Positions 18,479 through 27,209 are shown, counted from the stretch's first letter. The stretch is 54,441 nt of DNA from Candidatus Omnitrophota bacterium (GCA_016201735.1 JACQCH010000006.1:1-54441); one strand, 5' to 3'. The notes: a model not told the origin generated them from the sequence alone. Numbers and translations: made by a program.

Positions 18479-20468
18479 GGGATTAAGCGCCGCCCTGCGG
18501 GTCGTCCCCCCGACGTGGGGGACCGGATTTGGCTCCGGGGTGGGGACGCTTGCCTATTGGATGCTCCCCCGCCGCAGAACGGTCGCCCTCGGGAATTTAA
18601 AGTCGGCCTTCGGCGGCTCCTACTCGCCGGGAGAATATCAGCGGATTTTGAAGGGGATGTTCCGGCATTTTGGGATGACCCTTCTGGAGGTGGCCCGGAT
18701 TCCCTGGATCGACCGGGCCTACGTCGACCGGTGGGTGCAGATGGCGCCGGGGAGCCGGGAGCATCTGGAAGAAACGCTGGCGAAAGGGCGGGGGGTGATC
18801 TTTATCACGGGCCATTTCGGAAATTGGGAGTTGATCAGCATCACGGGGGCTCTTCACGGGTACCCGACGCTGGTTCTTGCCCGGGAGCAGGGCTGGCCGA
18901 AATTGAACGCCCTGTTGACCCGGTATCGGGAGTCGGCGGGATGCCGTGTCGTGACCAAGGGTTTTCCGATCCGGGAGTTGATCCGGGGGCTTGAGGAACG
19001 CCGGGTCGTCGGGATCCTGTCCGATCAGGACGGCGGCCGCAACGGGGTTTTGGCCCCATTTTTCAAGCGGCTGGCGTCGACGGCTCCGGGGGCGATCGCC
19101 TTAAGCCTCAATACCGGCGCGCCGGTATTGCCGATCTTCATGGTGAGGCGGAAGGGGCCCGCGCATACCCTTTACGTCGGGGAGCCGCTCAAGATTCCTC
19201 AGGAGGGATCGTTGCAGGATCGGATCCAGGCGGGGATCGCCGCCTACCTGGAGGTGCTGGAGGAAACCGTCCGTCGATACCCGGCTCAGTGGCTTTGGCT
19301 TCACCGGCGGTGGAAGTCCAGTCCGCAGCGGCGGGTCCTGATCTTCAGCGATGGCAAGGCGGGCCATCGTTCTCAGGCAATCGCCTTGTCGCAGCGGATG
19401 GAGGCGGCTTGGAAAGTTCGGCTCCAGCGGGACAAGCGTTTGAACGGTTTAAACCGTTTGAAAGGTTCCGCGAAATCCCTGATGAAGGTCGAGACGGTGG
19501 AGGTGGTCTTTCGGCATCCGCTGGCCCGGGTGATCCTTCGTCTGGTTGCTTCCGCGGTTCCTCGGCGGTTTCCGTTTGGTGACGCGTGGCTCCGGTGGAC
19601 CTTGACGCCGGATTCCTACCGGGCTCTGGCGGCCCGGTCGGCCGACTGGTCCATCTCCTGCGGTTCCAGCACGGCGGCAGTGAATCTCCTCTGGGCCTGG
19701 AGCGTGGGATCAAAAGCGATTCATATCCACCGCTCCCGTTGGCCATCCTGGAGCCGGTTTGCGTTGAGTCTTATTCCTGGCCACGACCGGCCGCCTCAGC
19801 CCGCCCCCGCCAACGTGCTGATGATCGACGGGGCGCTGGCTCCTCTGTGCAGAACGGAGGGGGACCAGCTTCAGAAGTGGCGGCAGATCCTTCAGCTTTC
19901 CAATGGGCGGCAGATCGGTCTTTTGGTCGGAGGTCCCGCGCGAGGGCTCACGCTTGAGCCGGCCGACGTGGAACGGACGGTGCGGGGATTGATGGAGGCG
20001 GCGGAAAAACTCAACGCCGAACTGCTCGTCACCAGTTCCCGCAGAACGCCGCCGGCGGTCGAGGGATGGCTTCAACAGGTTTTAGGAAATTATCCCCGCT
20101 GCCGGCTTCTGGTCCTCGTGAATCGCCGGGAGGCGGGACAGCTCCAGGCGACCGAGGAGGCGATCCCTTGTCTGTTTGGGCTGTCTCAAGTTCTTGTCGT
20201 CTCCGGCGACTCGATCTCGATGGTTTCGGAGGCGGTGGAGAGTGGAAAGCCGGTCGTCAGTTTTCTGGGAGACGGGCTCCGGACTGCCACAAAATATCAC
20301 CGGTTCCTTCAGCAGATGGACTTTCAAGGGCGGATCAAACTTGCCTCGCCGGAGAAGGTGGGGGAGGCGGTTGTTTCCGTCATTGCGAGGACCCCGAACG
20401 AAGTGAGGGGGACGAAGCAATCTCAAGGGATGGACTCCATCACGGAGTTTCTGACCCAATGGCTCTGA
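18432..20468 (+). CDS. Fused LpxL-type lipid A acyltransferase and ELM1/GtrOC1-family domain
   Basis: The 678-residue protein has two parts. Residues 1-295 match the LpxL/HtrB late acyltransferase family, with the HX4E catalytic motif at H128 (TGHFGNWE) and SDQDGGRNGVLAPFF; it would acylate Kdo-lipid A. Residues 300-678 (VLIFSDGKAGHRSQAIAL to the end) match the ELM1/GtrOC1 family (DUF1022), putative glycosyltransferases, with GGPARGLTL and VVSGDSISMVSEAVESGKPV as nucleotide-sugar-type features. The last 33 residues partly derive from a palindromic repeat (20379-20424). ATG 18432 was chosen over TTG 18423. It overlaps both neighbours. Confidence 0.88.
   Translation: MKASFFTESILYSLARGLSAALRVVPPTWGTGFGSGVGTLAYWMLPRRRTVALGNLKSAFGGSYSPGEYQRILKGMFRHFGMTLLEVARIPWIDRAYVDRWVQMAPGSREHLEETLAKGRGVIFITGHFGNWELISITGALHGYPTLVLAREQGWPKLNALLTRYRESAGCRVVTKGFPIRELIRGLEERRVVGILSDQDGGRNGVLAPFFKRLASTAPGAIALSLNTGAPVLPIFMVRRKGPAHTLYVGEPLKIPQEGSLQDRIQAGIAAYLEVLEETVRRYPAQWLWLHRRWKSSPQRRVLIFSDGKAGHRSQAIALSQRMEAAWKVRLQRDKRLNGLNRLKGSAKSLMKVETVEVVFRHPLARVILRLVASAVPRRFPFGDAWLRWTLTPDSYRALAARSADWSISCGSSTAAVNLLWAWSVGSKAIHIHRSRWPSWSRFALSLIPGHDRPPQPAPANVLMIDGALAPLCRTEGDQLQKWRQILQLSNGRQIGLLVGGPARGLTLEPADVERTVRGLMEAAEKLNAELLVTSSRRTPPAVEGWLQQVLGNYPRCRLLVLVNRREAGQLQATEEAIPCLFGLSQVLVVSGDSISMVSEAVESGKPVVSFLGDGLRTATKYHRFLQQMDFQGRIKLASPEKVGEAVVSVIARTPNEVRGTKQSQGMDSITEFLTQWL
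20379..20424. repeat. GTCATTGCGA-type repeat inside the acyltransferase-ELM1 gene
   Basis: The stretch cattgcgag...cgaacgaagtgag...cgaagcaatctc is the same kind of element as at 1270-1353. It is translated in frame as part of the C-terminal tail (SVIARTPNEVRGTKQSQ), showing an insertion near the 3' end of a coding gene. Confidence 0.6.
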
Positions 20469-22624
20469 CGGTTCTGCAGATCGTTCCTTCTTTGACGGTG
20501 GGCGGGGTGGAGACCGGGACCGTCGATCTCGCCCGGTCCCTGTTGGCCAAGGGGCATCGGGCGATTGTGATTTCCTCCGGAGGGCCGTTGGTGGAGCCGC
20601 TGGAAGCGGCCGGCGCGATCCATTACACCCTGCCGGTCCACCGGAAGAATCCGTTCCAATTCCTCCCGCTCGCCGATCGGGTCGCCGAGGTGGTGGAGTC
20701 GCACGGAGTGGATATCCTCCACGCCCGCAGCCGGGTTCCTGCGATGATCGGGCTTCTTGCCTGGCGCAAGGTCGCCGGCCAGGTCAGTTTCCGGATGGGA
20801 GGCCGCCAGCGGATCCCTGTTTTCATCACGACCGCGCACGGCTACTACGCCGGCCATTGGTTCAGCCGGATCATGGGATGGGGGCGCCTGGTGATTGCGA
20901 TCTCCGAGAGGGTCGCCCGGCACATGATCGATGATTTCGGGGTGCCGGCCGACCGGATCCGGCTGATTCCTCGGGGAGTGGACTTAAGCCGGTTCCCGTA
21001 CAAGGAGCCGCGCCTGGAGGCCCCTCGGGGGGAATGGCGCGTCACGACGATCGGGCGGATCACTCCGATCAAGGGGCACCGGGACCTGCTGCGGGCGTTC
21101 CGGATTGTGGTGAAAAGTTTCCCCCGGGCTCGACTCTCGATCGTCGGCAGAATTTCTCCGGTGGAGGAAAAATATTTCCAGGAACTAAAGGCCCTGGTCC
21201 GCCGGTTGGGATTGGAGGATTCCGTGGAGTTTCCGGGGCATGAATCGGACGTCGCCCGGCTTCTCACGGAAACCGATCTGGCGGTCCTCCCCTCAACGGG
21301 AGAAGAGGCCTTTGGGCGGGTCTTGATCGAAGCGGGGGCGGCGGGGGTTCCTGTCGTGGCGACCCGGGTCGGCGGGGTGACGGAGGTGGTGGTGGACCGG
21401 AAGACCGGCCTCTTGGTCCCGCCGGCGGATCCGATGAGCTTGGGCTCGGCGATCGTCACCCTTCTGAAAGAGAGGTCCTTCGCCCGGGAACTGGCCCGGG
21501 CGGGCCGCCGGCGGGTCGAATCGATCTATCCCTTGCAGCGGATGGTGGAGCAGACGCTGGATGTGTATCAGGAGGCCTCGGAACGGTTAAGGATACTGGT
21601 CATCAAGTTGAGCGCCGTCGGGGATCTGGTCCTGATCACACCTTCCCTGCGGGCCCTGCGGGCCCGGTTCCCGAAGGCGCACCTCTCTGTGCTCGTCGGG
21701 GCTCAGGGCCGGGAATTGCTCCAGCGCTGTCCCACCATCGATGAGCTTTTGATCTATGACCGGAATCGGGACGGATCGTTGGGGGGGCTGCTCCGGCTGG
21801 GCAAAAAGCTTCGACAGCATCAGGTGGATCTGGTGGTTGATTTTCAGAATAATCGGACCAGCCACTGGCTGGGTTTTTTAAGCGGGGCTCCTCAGCGGTA
21901 TGGGTTCGCGGGCCGGCGCTGGGGCCGGCTCTTAACCCATCGGGTGGCTCGGGTCTTAGAGCCGATTCCGCCCGTGGAGCACCAGTTCCGCCTGTTGGAA
22001 TTGCTGGGGGTTCAGGGAGCGCCGACTCACCTGGAGTTGTGGCCCGGTTCCTCGGACCAGGAACGGGCCGGCGGGATTCTTGAGGAGGCCTGGGTTGCCG
22101 ACCGTCAGCCGCTGGTGGTTGTTCATCCGGGGGCGAATCCCCGTTGGCTCTCTAAACGGTGGCCCACCCAGCGGTACGCCCAGCTGGTGGATGAGCTGGC
22201 TCTGAAGGCCAAGGCCCGGGTGGTCCTGACCGGTTCCGCCGAGGAGCGCTCTTTAGGAGATCAGATTTACCGTGAGGCGAAAGCAAAACCGATCGTGGCA
22301 ATGGGGCGGACTTCTTTGAACGAGCTGGCCGCCCTTATTCAACGGGCGGACTGTTTTGTCGGCGCGGACACGGCCCCCCTGCACATCGCCGCCGCGGTGG
22401 GGACGCCGGTGGTGGCCCTGTTTGGATCCACCGATCCGGTCCGGCATCTGCCCCCCGCTCCTCGGCTGAAGCTCCTGAAGGTGAACCTCCCCTGCTCCCC
22501 CTGTTACCGCCGGGTCTGCTACCGGGTCGGGTCGGGTCATATGGAATGCATGAAATTGATCTCCGTCGAGTCGGTCCGGGATGCGGTCTTAAGCCACCTC
22601 AAGGTTCCGGTTCACGCGCCATGA
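20459..22624 (+). CDS. Fused GT4 and GT9 (heptosyltransferase-like) glycosyltransferase
   Basis: The 721-residue protein starts MALTVLQIVPSLTVGGVETG at ATG 20459, overlapping the upstream gene by 10 bases. Residues 1-375 are a GT-B family 4 transferase with TTAHGYYA, GVDLSRFPY, and the nucleotide-sugar EEAFGRVLIEAGAAGVPVVA site. Residues 376-721 are a family 9 ADP-heptose:LPS heptosyltransferase-type module: LRILVIKLSAVGDLVLITPSL, HPGANPRWLSKRWP, GADTAPLHIAAAVGTPVVALFG. It probably adds two successive sugars to LPS core or O-glycan; the acceptors cannot be read from sequence. An earlier in-frame ATG at 20066 is a shadow of the previous gene. Confidence 0.9.
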   Translation: MALTVLQIVPSLTVGGVETGTVDLARSLLAKGHRAIVISSGGPLVEPLEAAGAIHYTLPVHRKNPFQFLPLADRVAEVVESHGVDILHARSRVPAMIGLLAWRKVAGQVSFRMGGRQRIPVFITTAHGYYAGHWFSRIMGWGRLVIAISERVARHMIDDFGVPADRIRLIPRGVDLSRFPYKEPRLEAPRGEWRVTTIGRITPIKGHRDLLRAFRIVVKSFPRARLSIVGRISPVEEKYFQELKALVRRLGLEDSVEFPGHESDVARLLTETDLAVLPSTGEEAFGRVLIEAGAAGVPVVATRVGGVTEVVVDRKTGLLVPPADPMSLGSAIVTLLKERSFARELARAGRRRVESIYPLQRMVEQTLDVYQEASERLRILVIKLSAVGDLVLITPSLRALRARFPKAHLSVLVGAQGRELLQRCPTIDELLIYDRNRDGSLGGLLRLGKKLRQHQVDLVVDFQNNRTSHWLGFLSGAPQRYGFAGRRWGRLLTHRVARVLEPIPPVEHQFRLLELLGVQGAPTHLELWPGSSDQERAGGILEEAWVADRQPLVVVHPGANPRWLSKRWPTQRYAQLVDELALKAKARVVLTGSAEERSLGDQIYREAKAKPIVAMGRTSLNELAALIQRADCFVGADTAPLHIAAAVGTPVVALFGSTDPVRHLPPAPRLKLLKVNLPCSPCYRRVCYRVGSGHMECMKLISVESVRDAVLSHLKVPVHAP

Positions 22625-22649
22625 CCCCGCCCCGAGCCGGAGATTCTGC

Positions 22650-23753
22650 ATGAAGATCCTGCTGCTGACAACCCATCTGGAGATGGGGGGGATTCCGATC
22701 TATGTGACGAGTCTCACCCGGGGTTTAAAGGATCGGGGGCATGAGCCCAGGGTTGCTTCCGGCGGCGGGTGGCTCGTCAAGCGGCTCACGGAGAATCAGA
22801 TTCCCCACCTCCGGATCCCGTGCCGGACTTCCAGCGAGATGGATCCCAAGCTGTGGATCCTGGCTCTGCCTAAACTTCTTGGCTGGATCCGTCGGGAACG
22901 GCCCGACCTTATTCACGCCCACACCCGGGTCACTCAGGTGTTGGCCTGGGCCCTGCACGGCTGCACGGGGATTCCTTACGTCACGACGTATCACGGCTTT
23001 TACCGGCTCGGAATCGGGCGGAGAGTCTTCCGGTGCTGGGGGAAAAATCTGATGGCCATTTCGGAGCACAGCAGGGATGAACTGCTCAGGCAGTACCCAT
23101 CGGCTCCTCCGCACCGGGTGGTCCTCGTCCGCAACGGCATTGAGATGGACCGGTTCCTTCAGCCGCCCCCGCCGTCGGAGATCGCCGCTTTTCGTCAGGC
23201 CAACGGCCTGCGGGGAGAGCCAATCATCGGCTCCATCGCTCGCTTGAGCCCGGTGAAGGGGCTTGAGTTTCTGCTCAAGGCCGTTCCCACTCTCTTGAAA
23301 AGTTTCCCCCGGCTGCAGGTTTTGCTGGTGGGCGACGGTCCGTCCAAGGCGGATCTCGTGCGGCTGGCCTATGCCTTGAAGATCGCGGATCACGTCCTGA
23401 TCACCCATTCGGCGGAGGACACCCGGATTCCCCTTTCGGTGATGGACTGTTTTGTGGTTCCTTCCCTTCGGGAAGGGTTTGGGCTGGCTCTGGTGGAGGC
23501 GATGGCGGCGGGCAAGCCGGTGGTGGCGACGAACAACGGCGGCCCGTCGGAGATTATTGAGAATGGAAAGTCAGGTCTTCTCGTTCCGCCGGCTCACCCG
23601 GAGGAATTGGCGCAGGCCCTTCTCACATTGCTCAAGGATTCCAATTGGCGCAGGGAATTCGCCCGGGAGGGACGGGAAAGGGCCCGGACGGAATTCAGCA
23701 TGGAACGGGTGGTCCGGGAAGTGGAGGCGGTGTACACGCATGCTCTCTCGTAA
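22650..23753 (+). CDS. Glycosyltransferase family 4
   Basis: The 367-residue GT-B transferase has the N-terminal acceptor domain (TTHLEMGGIPIYVTSL), HTRVTQ, TYHGFYRL, RNGIEMDRF, then IARLSPVKGLEFLLKA and the donor site REGFGLALVEAMAAGKPVVATNNGG. It resembles the LPS-core and capsule GT4 enzymes that use retaining chemistry. It lies between the GT4-GT9 fusion and a heptosyltransferase, and overlaps the latter by 14 bases, so it belongs to the same LPS assembly run. Confidence 0.9.
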   Translation: MKILLLTTHLEMGGIPIYVTSLTRGLKDRGHEPRVASGGGWLVKRLTENQIPHLRIPCRTSSEMDPKLWILALPKLLGWIRRERPDLIHAHTRVTQVLAWALHGCTGIPYVTTYHGFYRLGIGRRVFRCWGKNLMAISEHSRDELLRQYPSAPPHRVVLVRNGIEMDRFLQPPPPSEIAAFRQANGLRGEPIIGSIARLSPVKGLEFLLKAVPTLLKSFPRLQVLLVGDGPSKADLVRLAYALKIADHVLITHSAEDTRIPLSVMDCFVVPSLREGFGLALVEAMAAGKPVVATNNGGPSEIIENGKSGLLVPPAHPEELAQALLTLLKDSNWRREFAREGRERARTEFSMERVVREVEAVYTHALS

Positions 23754-24780
23754 ACGGATACTCATCGTGGGGGTCAACTGGATGGGGGACATGATCTTTA
23801 TGACCCCCGCAATTCGGGCGATCCGCCGGGCCTTTCCGGAGAGCCACATCGCTTGCCTGGTTCCTCCCCGGGGGCTGGATCTTTTAAGCGGCAATCCCCA
23901 TTTGAACCGGGTCATCCCGCTCAAGGAGGCTCGAGGGTTGAGCGGGCTTCTCCAGTGGAGGCCACTCGTTCGGCTTCTTCGGGCGGAACAGTTTGACACG
24001 GCGTTTCTTTTCCATCGGTCGTTCAGCCGGACCCTAGCGGTCTGGGCCGCGGGGATCCGTTCCCGGGTCGGCTATTCGACCTGGAAACGGGGCTGGCTCT
24101 TGACGGAGGCGGCGGCTCCGGTTCCAAAGGATTCCGTTCATAAGGCGGAGTTCTTTCTGCGGCTGCTGGAAGCGGCGGGAATCCCCAGCGACGGCTTACG
24201 GTATGATGTGGGGCTTTTTCCGGAGGACCGGCAGACGGCGCAGGCCCTGCTCAAGGAGTGGAAGGTCGATCCGCAGGATCGGCTGGTGGCGCTGCACCCG
24301 GGGGCGAACTGGCGGTTGAAGCGCTGGCCCGCCGGGAATTTCGCCCGGCTCGCCGACGGTTTGGCCGGCCGCTATGGGGCGAAGGTGATCTTCATCGGGG
24401 ATCGGGAAGATCTCCCGTTGGTTCGAGGGATCGCTAAGCGGATGCAAACTTCTCCACTCATTGCCACGGGGCGGACCACCTTTCGTCAATGCGGGGCCCT
24501 TCTTCAGCAGACCTCCCTGCTGGTTTCCAACGACTCCGGGCCGCTCCATTTGGGATTGGCGGTGGGAACGCCGGTCGTGGCTCTGTTTGGGCCGACGGTG
24601 CCGGAGCTGACCGGTCCGCCGACGGGTGTTCCCAAGGCGGTCACCCTGTTCGGGTCCATCGGCTGTCCGGTCCCCTGCTACCAGCTCCACTGCCCCGTGA
24701 ACCTGTGCATGAGCCAGATCACCGTCGAGCAGGTCCTCGCCGCCGCCGGGAAATTCCTCGGAGTAAACCGTTCGTGCTGA
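23740..24780 (+). CDS. Heptosyltransferase (GT9, WaaF-like)
   Basis: Transfers heptose from ADP-heptose to LPS inner core. The 346-residue protein starts at ATG 23740 (MLSRKRILIVGVNWMGD) and has VNWMGDMIFMTPAIRAI, HPGANWRLKRWP, and SNDSGPLHLGLAVGTPVVALFGPT. The pattern is closest to lipopolysaccharide heptosyltransferase II. Its last residues (NRSC) and its stop codon fall inside a palindromic repeat (24768-24800), so the native C-terminus was probably replaced. Confidence 0.9.
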   Translation: MLSRKRILIVGVNWMGDMIFMTPAIRAIRRAFPESHIACLVPPRGLDLLSGNPHLNRVIPLKEARGLSGLLQWRPLVRLLRAEQFDTAFLFHRSFSRTLAVWAAGIRSRVGYSTWKRGWLLTEAAAPVPKDSVHKAEFFLRLLEAAGIPSDGLRYDVGLFPEDRQTAQALLKEWKVDPQDRLVALHPGANWRLKRWPAGNFARLADGLAGRYGAKVIFIGDREDLPLVRGIAKRMQTSPLIATGRTTFRQCGALLQQTSLLVSNDSGPLHLGLAVGTPVVALFGPTVPELTGPPTGVPKAVTLFGSIGCPVPCYQLHCPVNLCMSQITVEQVLAAAGKFLGVNRSC

Positions 24781-24800
24781 GCTTGTCGAAGCACGAACGG
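24768..24800. repeat. CTGAGC-TGTCGAAG palindrome, copy 1
   Basis: A perfect 11-bp stem (CCGTTCGTGCT with AGCACGAACGG) flanks the core gagcttgtcga. The upstream gene stop TGA (24778-24780) lies in the stem and core. The same core occurs near 26050, 27170, 31225, 44680 and 50275. Confidence 0.85.
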
Positions 24801-24823
24801 AATCTCGACTCTTTCTTTCGGGG

Positions 24824-25040
24824 TCCTGTCAGGGGAGCGGCCCGGTTCCGGCATCAGGCCTTGTTCGGATGGATTGTTCACAGTGACGATGTCAGAGCAT
24901 AGGGAGATGGCCGAACCCGACAGGACGTTCCATGGAAAGTCGTTCATTTCAGCATGGGTTTCCATTCGATCAGGGCTTGAGCCTGAAACGTCGGCCCTGC
25001 TGGCGGAACCGGGCCGCTCCCCTGCCACCCCGAAGGTCTC
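24824..25040. repeat. 217-bp structured repeat, copy 2
   Basis: The terminal inverted repeat is 20 bp and perfect (24830-24849 with 25005-25024). The interior is nearly identical to copy 1 at 15904-16120. An extra A-T pair and a T-A to C-G change relative to copy 1 both keep pairing. Its right end abuts an ATG at 25041; the heptosyltransferase start is 30 bases further on. Confidence 0.75.
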
Positions 25041-25070
25041 ATGCGAAGTCCCGAGCTGGGGCTTGTTCCC

Positions 25071-26084
25071 ATGAAGATTCTCGTGATTGAGCTGAGCAAT
25101 CTCGGGGACGCGATCCTGACCTATCCGGCGCTGGAATCTCTGTGGGCGGCGTTTCCCGATGGGGAGTTTCATGTTTTGGCGGGGCCCCGGAGCGCGGATC
25201 TGTTCGCCGGGGAGCCGCGGGTCAGGAAGGTTTGGGTTTGGCGGAAGGAAGGATCGGTTTTGAAGCGGCTCGGTCTCATCCCTCAGCTCGCTCTCCAAAA
25301 GTTTTCATGGGTGGTGGATTTTCGGCGCTCGCTGATCCCCCTTTTCTTAGTCGGCGCGCGGCGCGCCCGGATTCCCCGGTCGACTTCCGTCAACGGGACG
25401 CACCGGGTGCAGCAGCACCTATCCCTCCTCACCGATTTAGGGATCTCCATCCGGGAGGAAAAATCTCCTTTGCCGTTCGGGCCGGAGGAGGAACGTTTTG
25501 TCGGCGAACAGTTAGGATCGGACCGGCCCGTTGTGGTGATGGCCCCCGGCTCCCGGAGCCACTTGAAGCGGTGGCCGGCCCAGCGATTTGCCGCCGTGGC
25601 CGACCGGTTGGTCGAAGAACAGCAGGCACAGATCATTTTTGTCGGCGATCAGGAAGAGCGGCCGATCGTCGATTCGGTCTTAAGCGCGATGAAATCGCCG
25701 ACGAAAGATCTGACCGGCCGGACCTCTCTGCGTCAACTGGCCGCCCTGCTGGCGAAGAGCGACCTTCTGATCACCAACGACAGTGCCTGCCTCCACGCCG
25801 GGCAGGTGATGGGGACGCCGACGGTGGCAATCTTCGGCCCGACCGACGAGAAAAAATACGGTCCTCGCAACCCCAACTCCGTCGTGGTCCGCAAACAGCT
25901 CGTCTGCGCCCCCTGCGAGCGGGCCCTCTGCCCCTACGGCCACGAGTGCATGAACTGGCTCGACTCCGACGAGGTTTTCTCCGCTGCAGTGAAGATTCTA
26001 CGGGGTGACACAGCCGTTCATGCTGAGCCCTTCGGCTCCGTTCGTCCTGAGCCTGTCGAAGGACGAACGGGACAGGGAAGGTAG
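25071..26084 (+). CDS. GT9 family glycosyltransferase (heptosyltransferase-like)
   Basis: This 337-residue protein begins MKILVIELSNLGDAILTYPAL, the family 9 start, and has MAPGSRSHLKRWPAQRF, a TGRTSLRQLAAL segment, and the donor-site NDSACLHAGQVMGTPTVAIFGPT. A later motif CAPCERALCPYGHECM holds four cysteines, as in several GT9 enzymes with a short Cys-rich loop. ATG 25071 matches family starts better than ATG 25041. The last 22 or so residues (from AVHAEPFG) are encoded by the palindromic repeat 26013-26070. Confidence 0.88.
   Translation: MKILVIELSNLGDAILTYPALESLWAAFPDGEFHVLAGPRSADLFAGEPRVRKVWVWRKEGSVLKRLGLIPQLALQKFSWVVDFRRSLIPLFLVGARRARIPRSTSVNGTHRVQQHLSLLTDLGISIREEKSPLPFGPEEERFVGEQLGSDRPVVVMAPGSRSHLKRWPAQRFAAVADRLVEEQQAQIIFVGDQEERPIVDSVLSAMKSPTKDLTGRTSLRQLAALLAKSDLLITNDSACLHAGQVMGTPTVAIFGPTDEKKYGPRNPNSVVVRKQLVCAPCERALCPYGHECMNWLDSDEVFSAAVKILRGDTAVHAEPFGSVRPEPVEGRTGQGR
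26013..26070. repeat. CTGAGC-TGTCGAAG palindrome, copy 2 (compound)
   Basis: A degenerate left unit (ccgttcatgctgagc) is followed by a full copy at 26038-26070 with perfect arms CCGTTCGTCCT and AGGACGAACGG. Both are translated as the tail of the GT9 protein. Confidence 0.8.
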
Positions 26085-26090
26085 AGAAGT

Positions 26091-26402
26091 ATGCCTTTCT
26101 GGATCTACATCCTTCGTTGCTCTGACGGCTCTTATTACACGGGTCATACGGACGACCTCGAGAAAAGAATGGGTGAGCACCAGACAGGTGCAATCCCGTG
26201 TTACGCTTCCCAAAGGCTTCCTGTCGAATTGGTTTTCTCTGAGGAATTCCAGTCTCGCGCGGAAGCTTTGGAACGGGAACTCCAGGTTAAGGGGTGGAGC
26301 CGAAGCAAGAAAGAAGCATTGATGCGTGGGGATTGGGCTGAGGTGTCAAGATTGGCGTGCCGATACTCTTTGAGAGACTTAAAAAGGACCGGCGACTATT
26401 AG
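26091..26402 (+). CDS. GIY-YIG nuclease-domain protein (UPF0213-like)
   Basis: This 103-residue protein is a single GIY-YIG domain: WIYILRCSDGSYYTGHTDDL, where the usual GIY and YIG triplets appear as IYI and YTG, followed by the catalytic Arg in EKRMGEH and the Glu in SRAEALERELQVKGWSR. Stand-alone members are small putative endonucleases or repair proteins of unknown role. GGAAGG precedes ATG 26091. It sits 6 bases after the GT9 gene, between two repeat copies, and looks like an insertion into the LPS cluster. Confidence 0.85.
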   Translation: MPFWIYILRCSDGSYYTGHTDDLEKRMGEHQTGAIPCYASQRLPVELVFSEEFQSRAEALERELQVKGWSRSKKEALMRGDWAEVSRLACRYSLRDLKRTGDY

Positions 26403-26417
26403 TTGGGGGGAACGGAA

Positions 26418-27209
26418 ATGTCAGCCCTTATTCTTCAAAGAATTGCTTTTACAAAAGGAGATCTTCTTGCCGTTTCATCCGAGGAGAAAGTCGTTTTTAC
26501 AATCTTAGTTGGCTCTCTACTCCAGGAAACCGTATTGCTTCAAAAATTGATAATCTTTTCCATACAAAAAACAGATGACACAGAAGAAAGCAGAGCAGCA
26601 GTAGCTCAAAGCATGTACTTGCTTCGATATCTCGGGGCGCACTTATTTGAAGGTTGGCGTACTTTGCGGAAGAGTTCTTATGGGCGTATCAATGCCGACT
26701 TTGATGGGAAGCTTTCAGATGATGGGAAATCAGCCCTTCAAGAGTTACAGGTCTATTTTTCAAAGAAAGATAATGCATGTGAGAAATTGCGGAATGACCA
26801 TGCTTATCATCGCGATTCAGGGGGAATCAGGAATTTGTTTCGGCAGATTAAAAATGAAGAACGCTTAGATGTGCTCCTGCATGAGACGTACGCAAATTGC
26901 CGATTTACAGCGTTTGAAATAGTGGTGAATCTGTCTGTTCTTGGAACATCTGAGGTTGCGGAGATAAGAATTCCTCTTGAGAATTTAATGAATGAGGTTA
27001 TTAAAATAGCCAAATTGTTTATGGATCTGCTCGGAGAGTACACAAAGATATTCTTTGGGGAGATTGATAATTTAGAGACTGAAGAAGTGCTATTGAGCGA
27101 TGTCCCTCTATTGAACACGATATGGATACCATACTTCACCACACAGCCAGGACCGAGTCGTGCTTCGACAAGCTCAGCACGAACGGGCAAGCCGACAGGC
27201 TCAGGATGA
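26418..27209 (+). CDS. Uncharacterised helical protein with HEPN-like R-x5-H
   Basis: I do not recognise this 263-residue product. It is rich in predicted helices and clearly lower in GC than the LPS genes around it, suggesting transfer. The segment LRNDHAYHRD (R125, H131) fits the R-x4-6-H signature of HEPN domains, which occur in RNA-cutting toxins and defence proteins, but one short motif is weak evidence. ATG 26418 is preferred over TTG 26403. The last 20 residues (GPSRASTSSARTG and onward) and the stop are encoded by a palindromic repeat. Confidence 0.6.
   Translation: MSALILQRIAFTKGDLLAVSSEEKVVFTILVGSLLQETVLLQKLIIFSIQKTDDTEESRAAVAQSMYLLRYLGAHLFEGWRTLRKSSYGRINADFDGKLSDDGKSALQELQVYFSKKDNACEKLRNDHAYHRDSGGIRNLFRQIKNEERLDVLLHETYANCRFTAFEIVVNLSVLGTSEVAEIRIPLENLMNEVIKIAKLFMDLLGEYTKIFFGEIDNLETEEVLLSDVPLLNTIWIPYFTTQPGPSRASTSSARTGKPTGSG

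Noticed and set aside
20066-20458. N-terminal extension of the GT4-GT9 protein
   Set aside because: This is the shadow of the preceding gene in another frame; the GT4 domain begins at ATG 20459.
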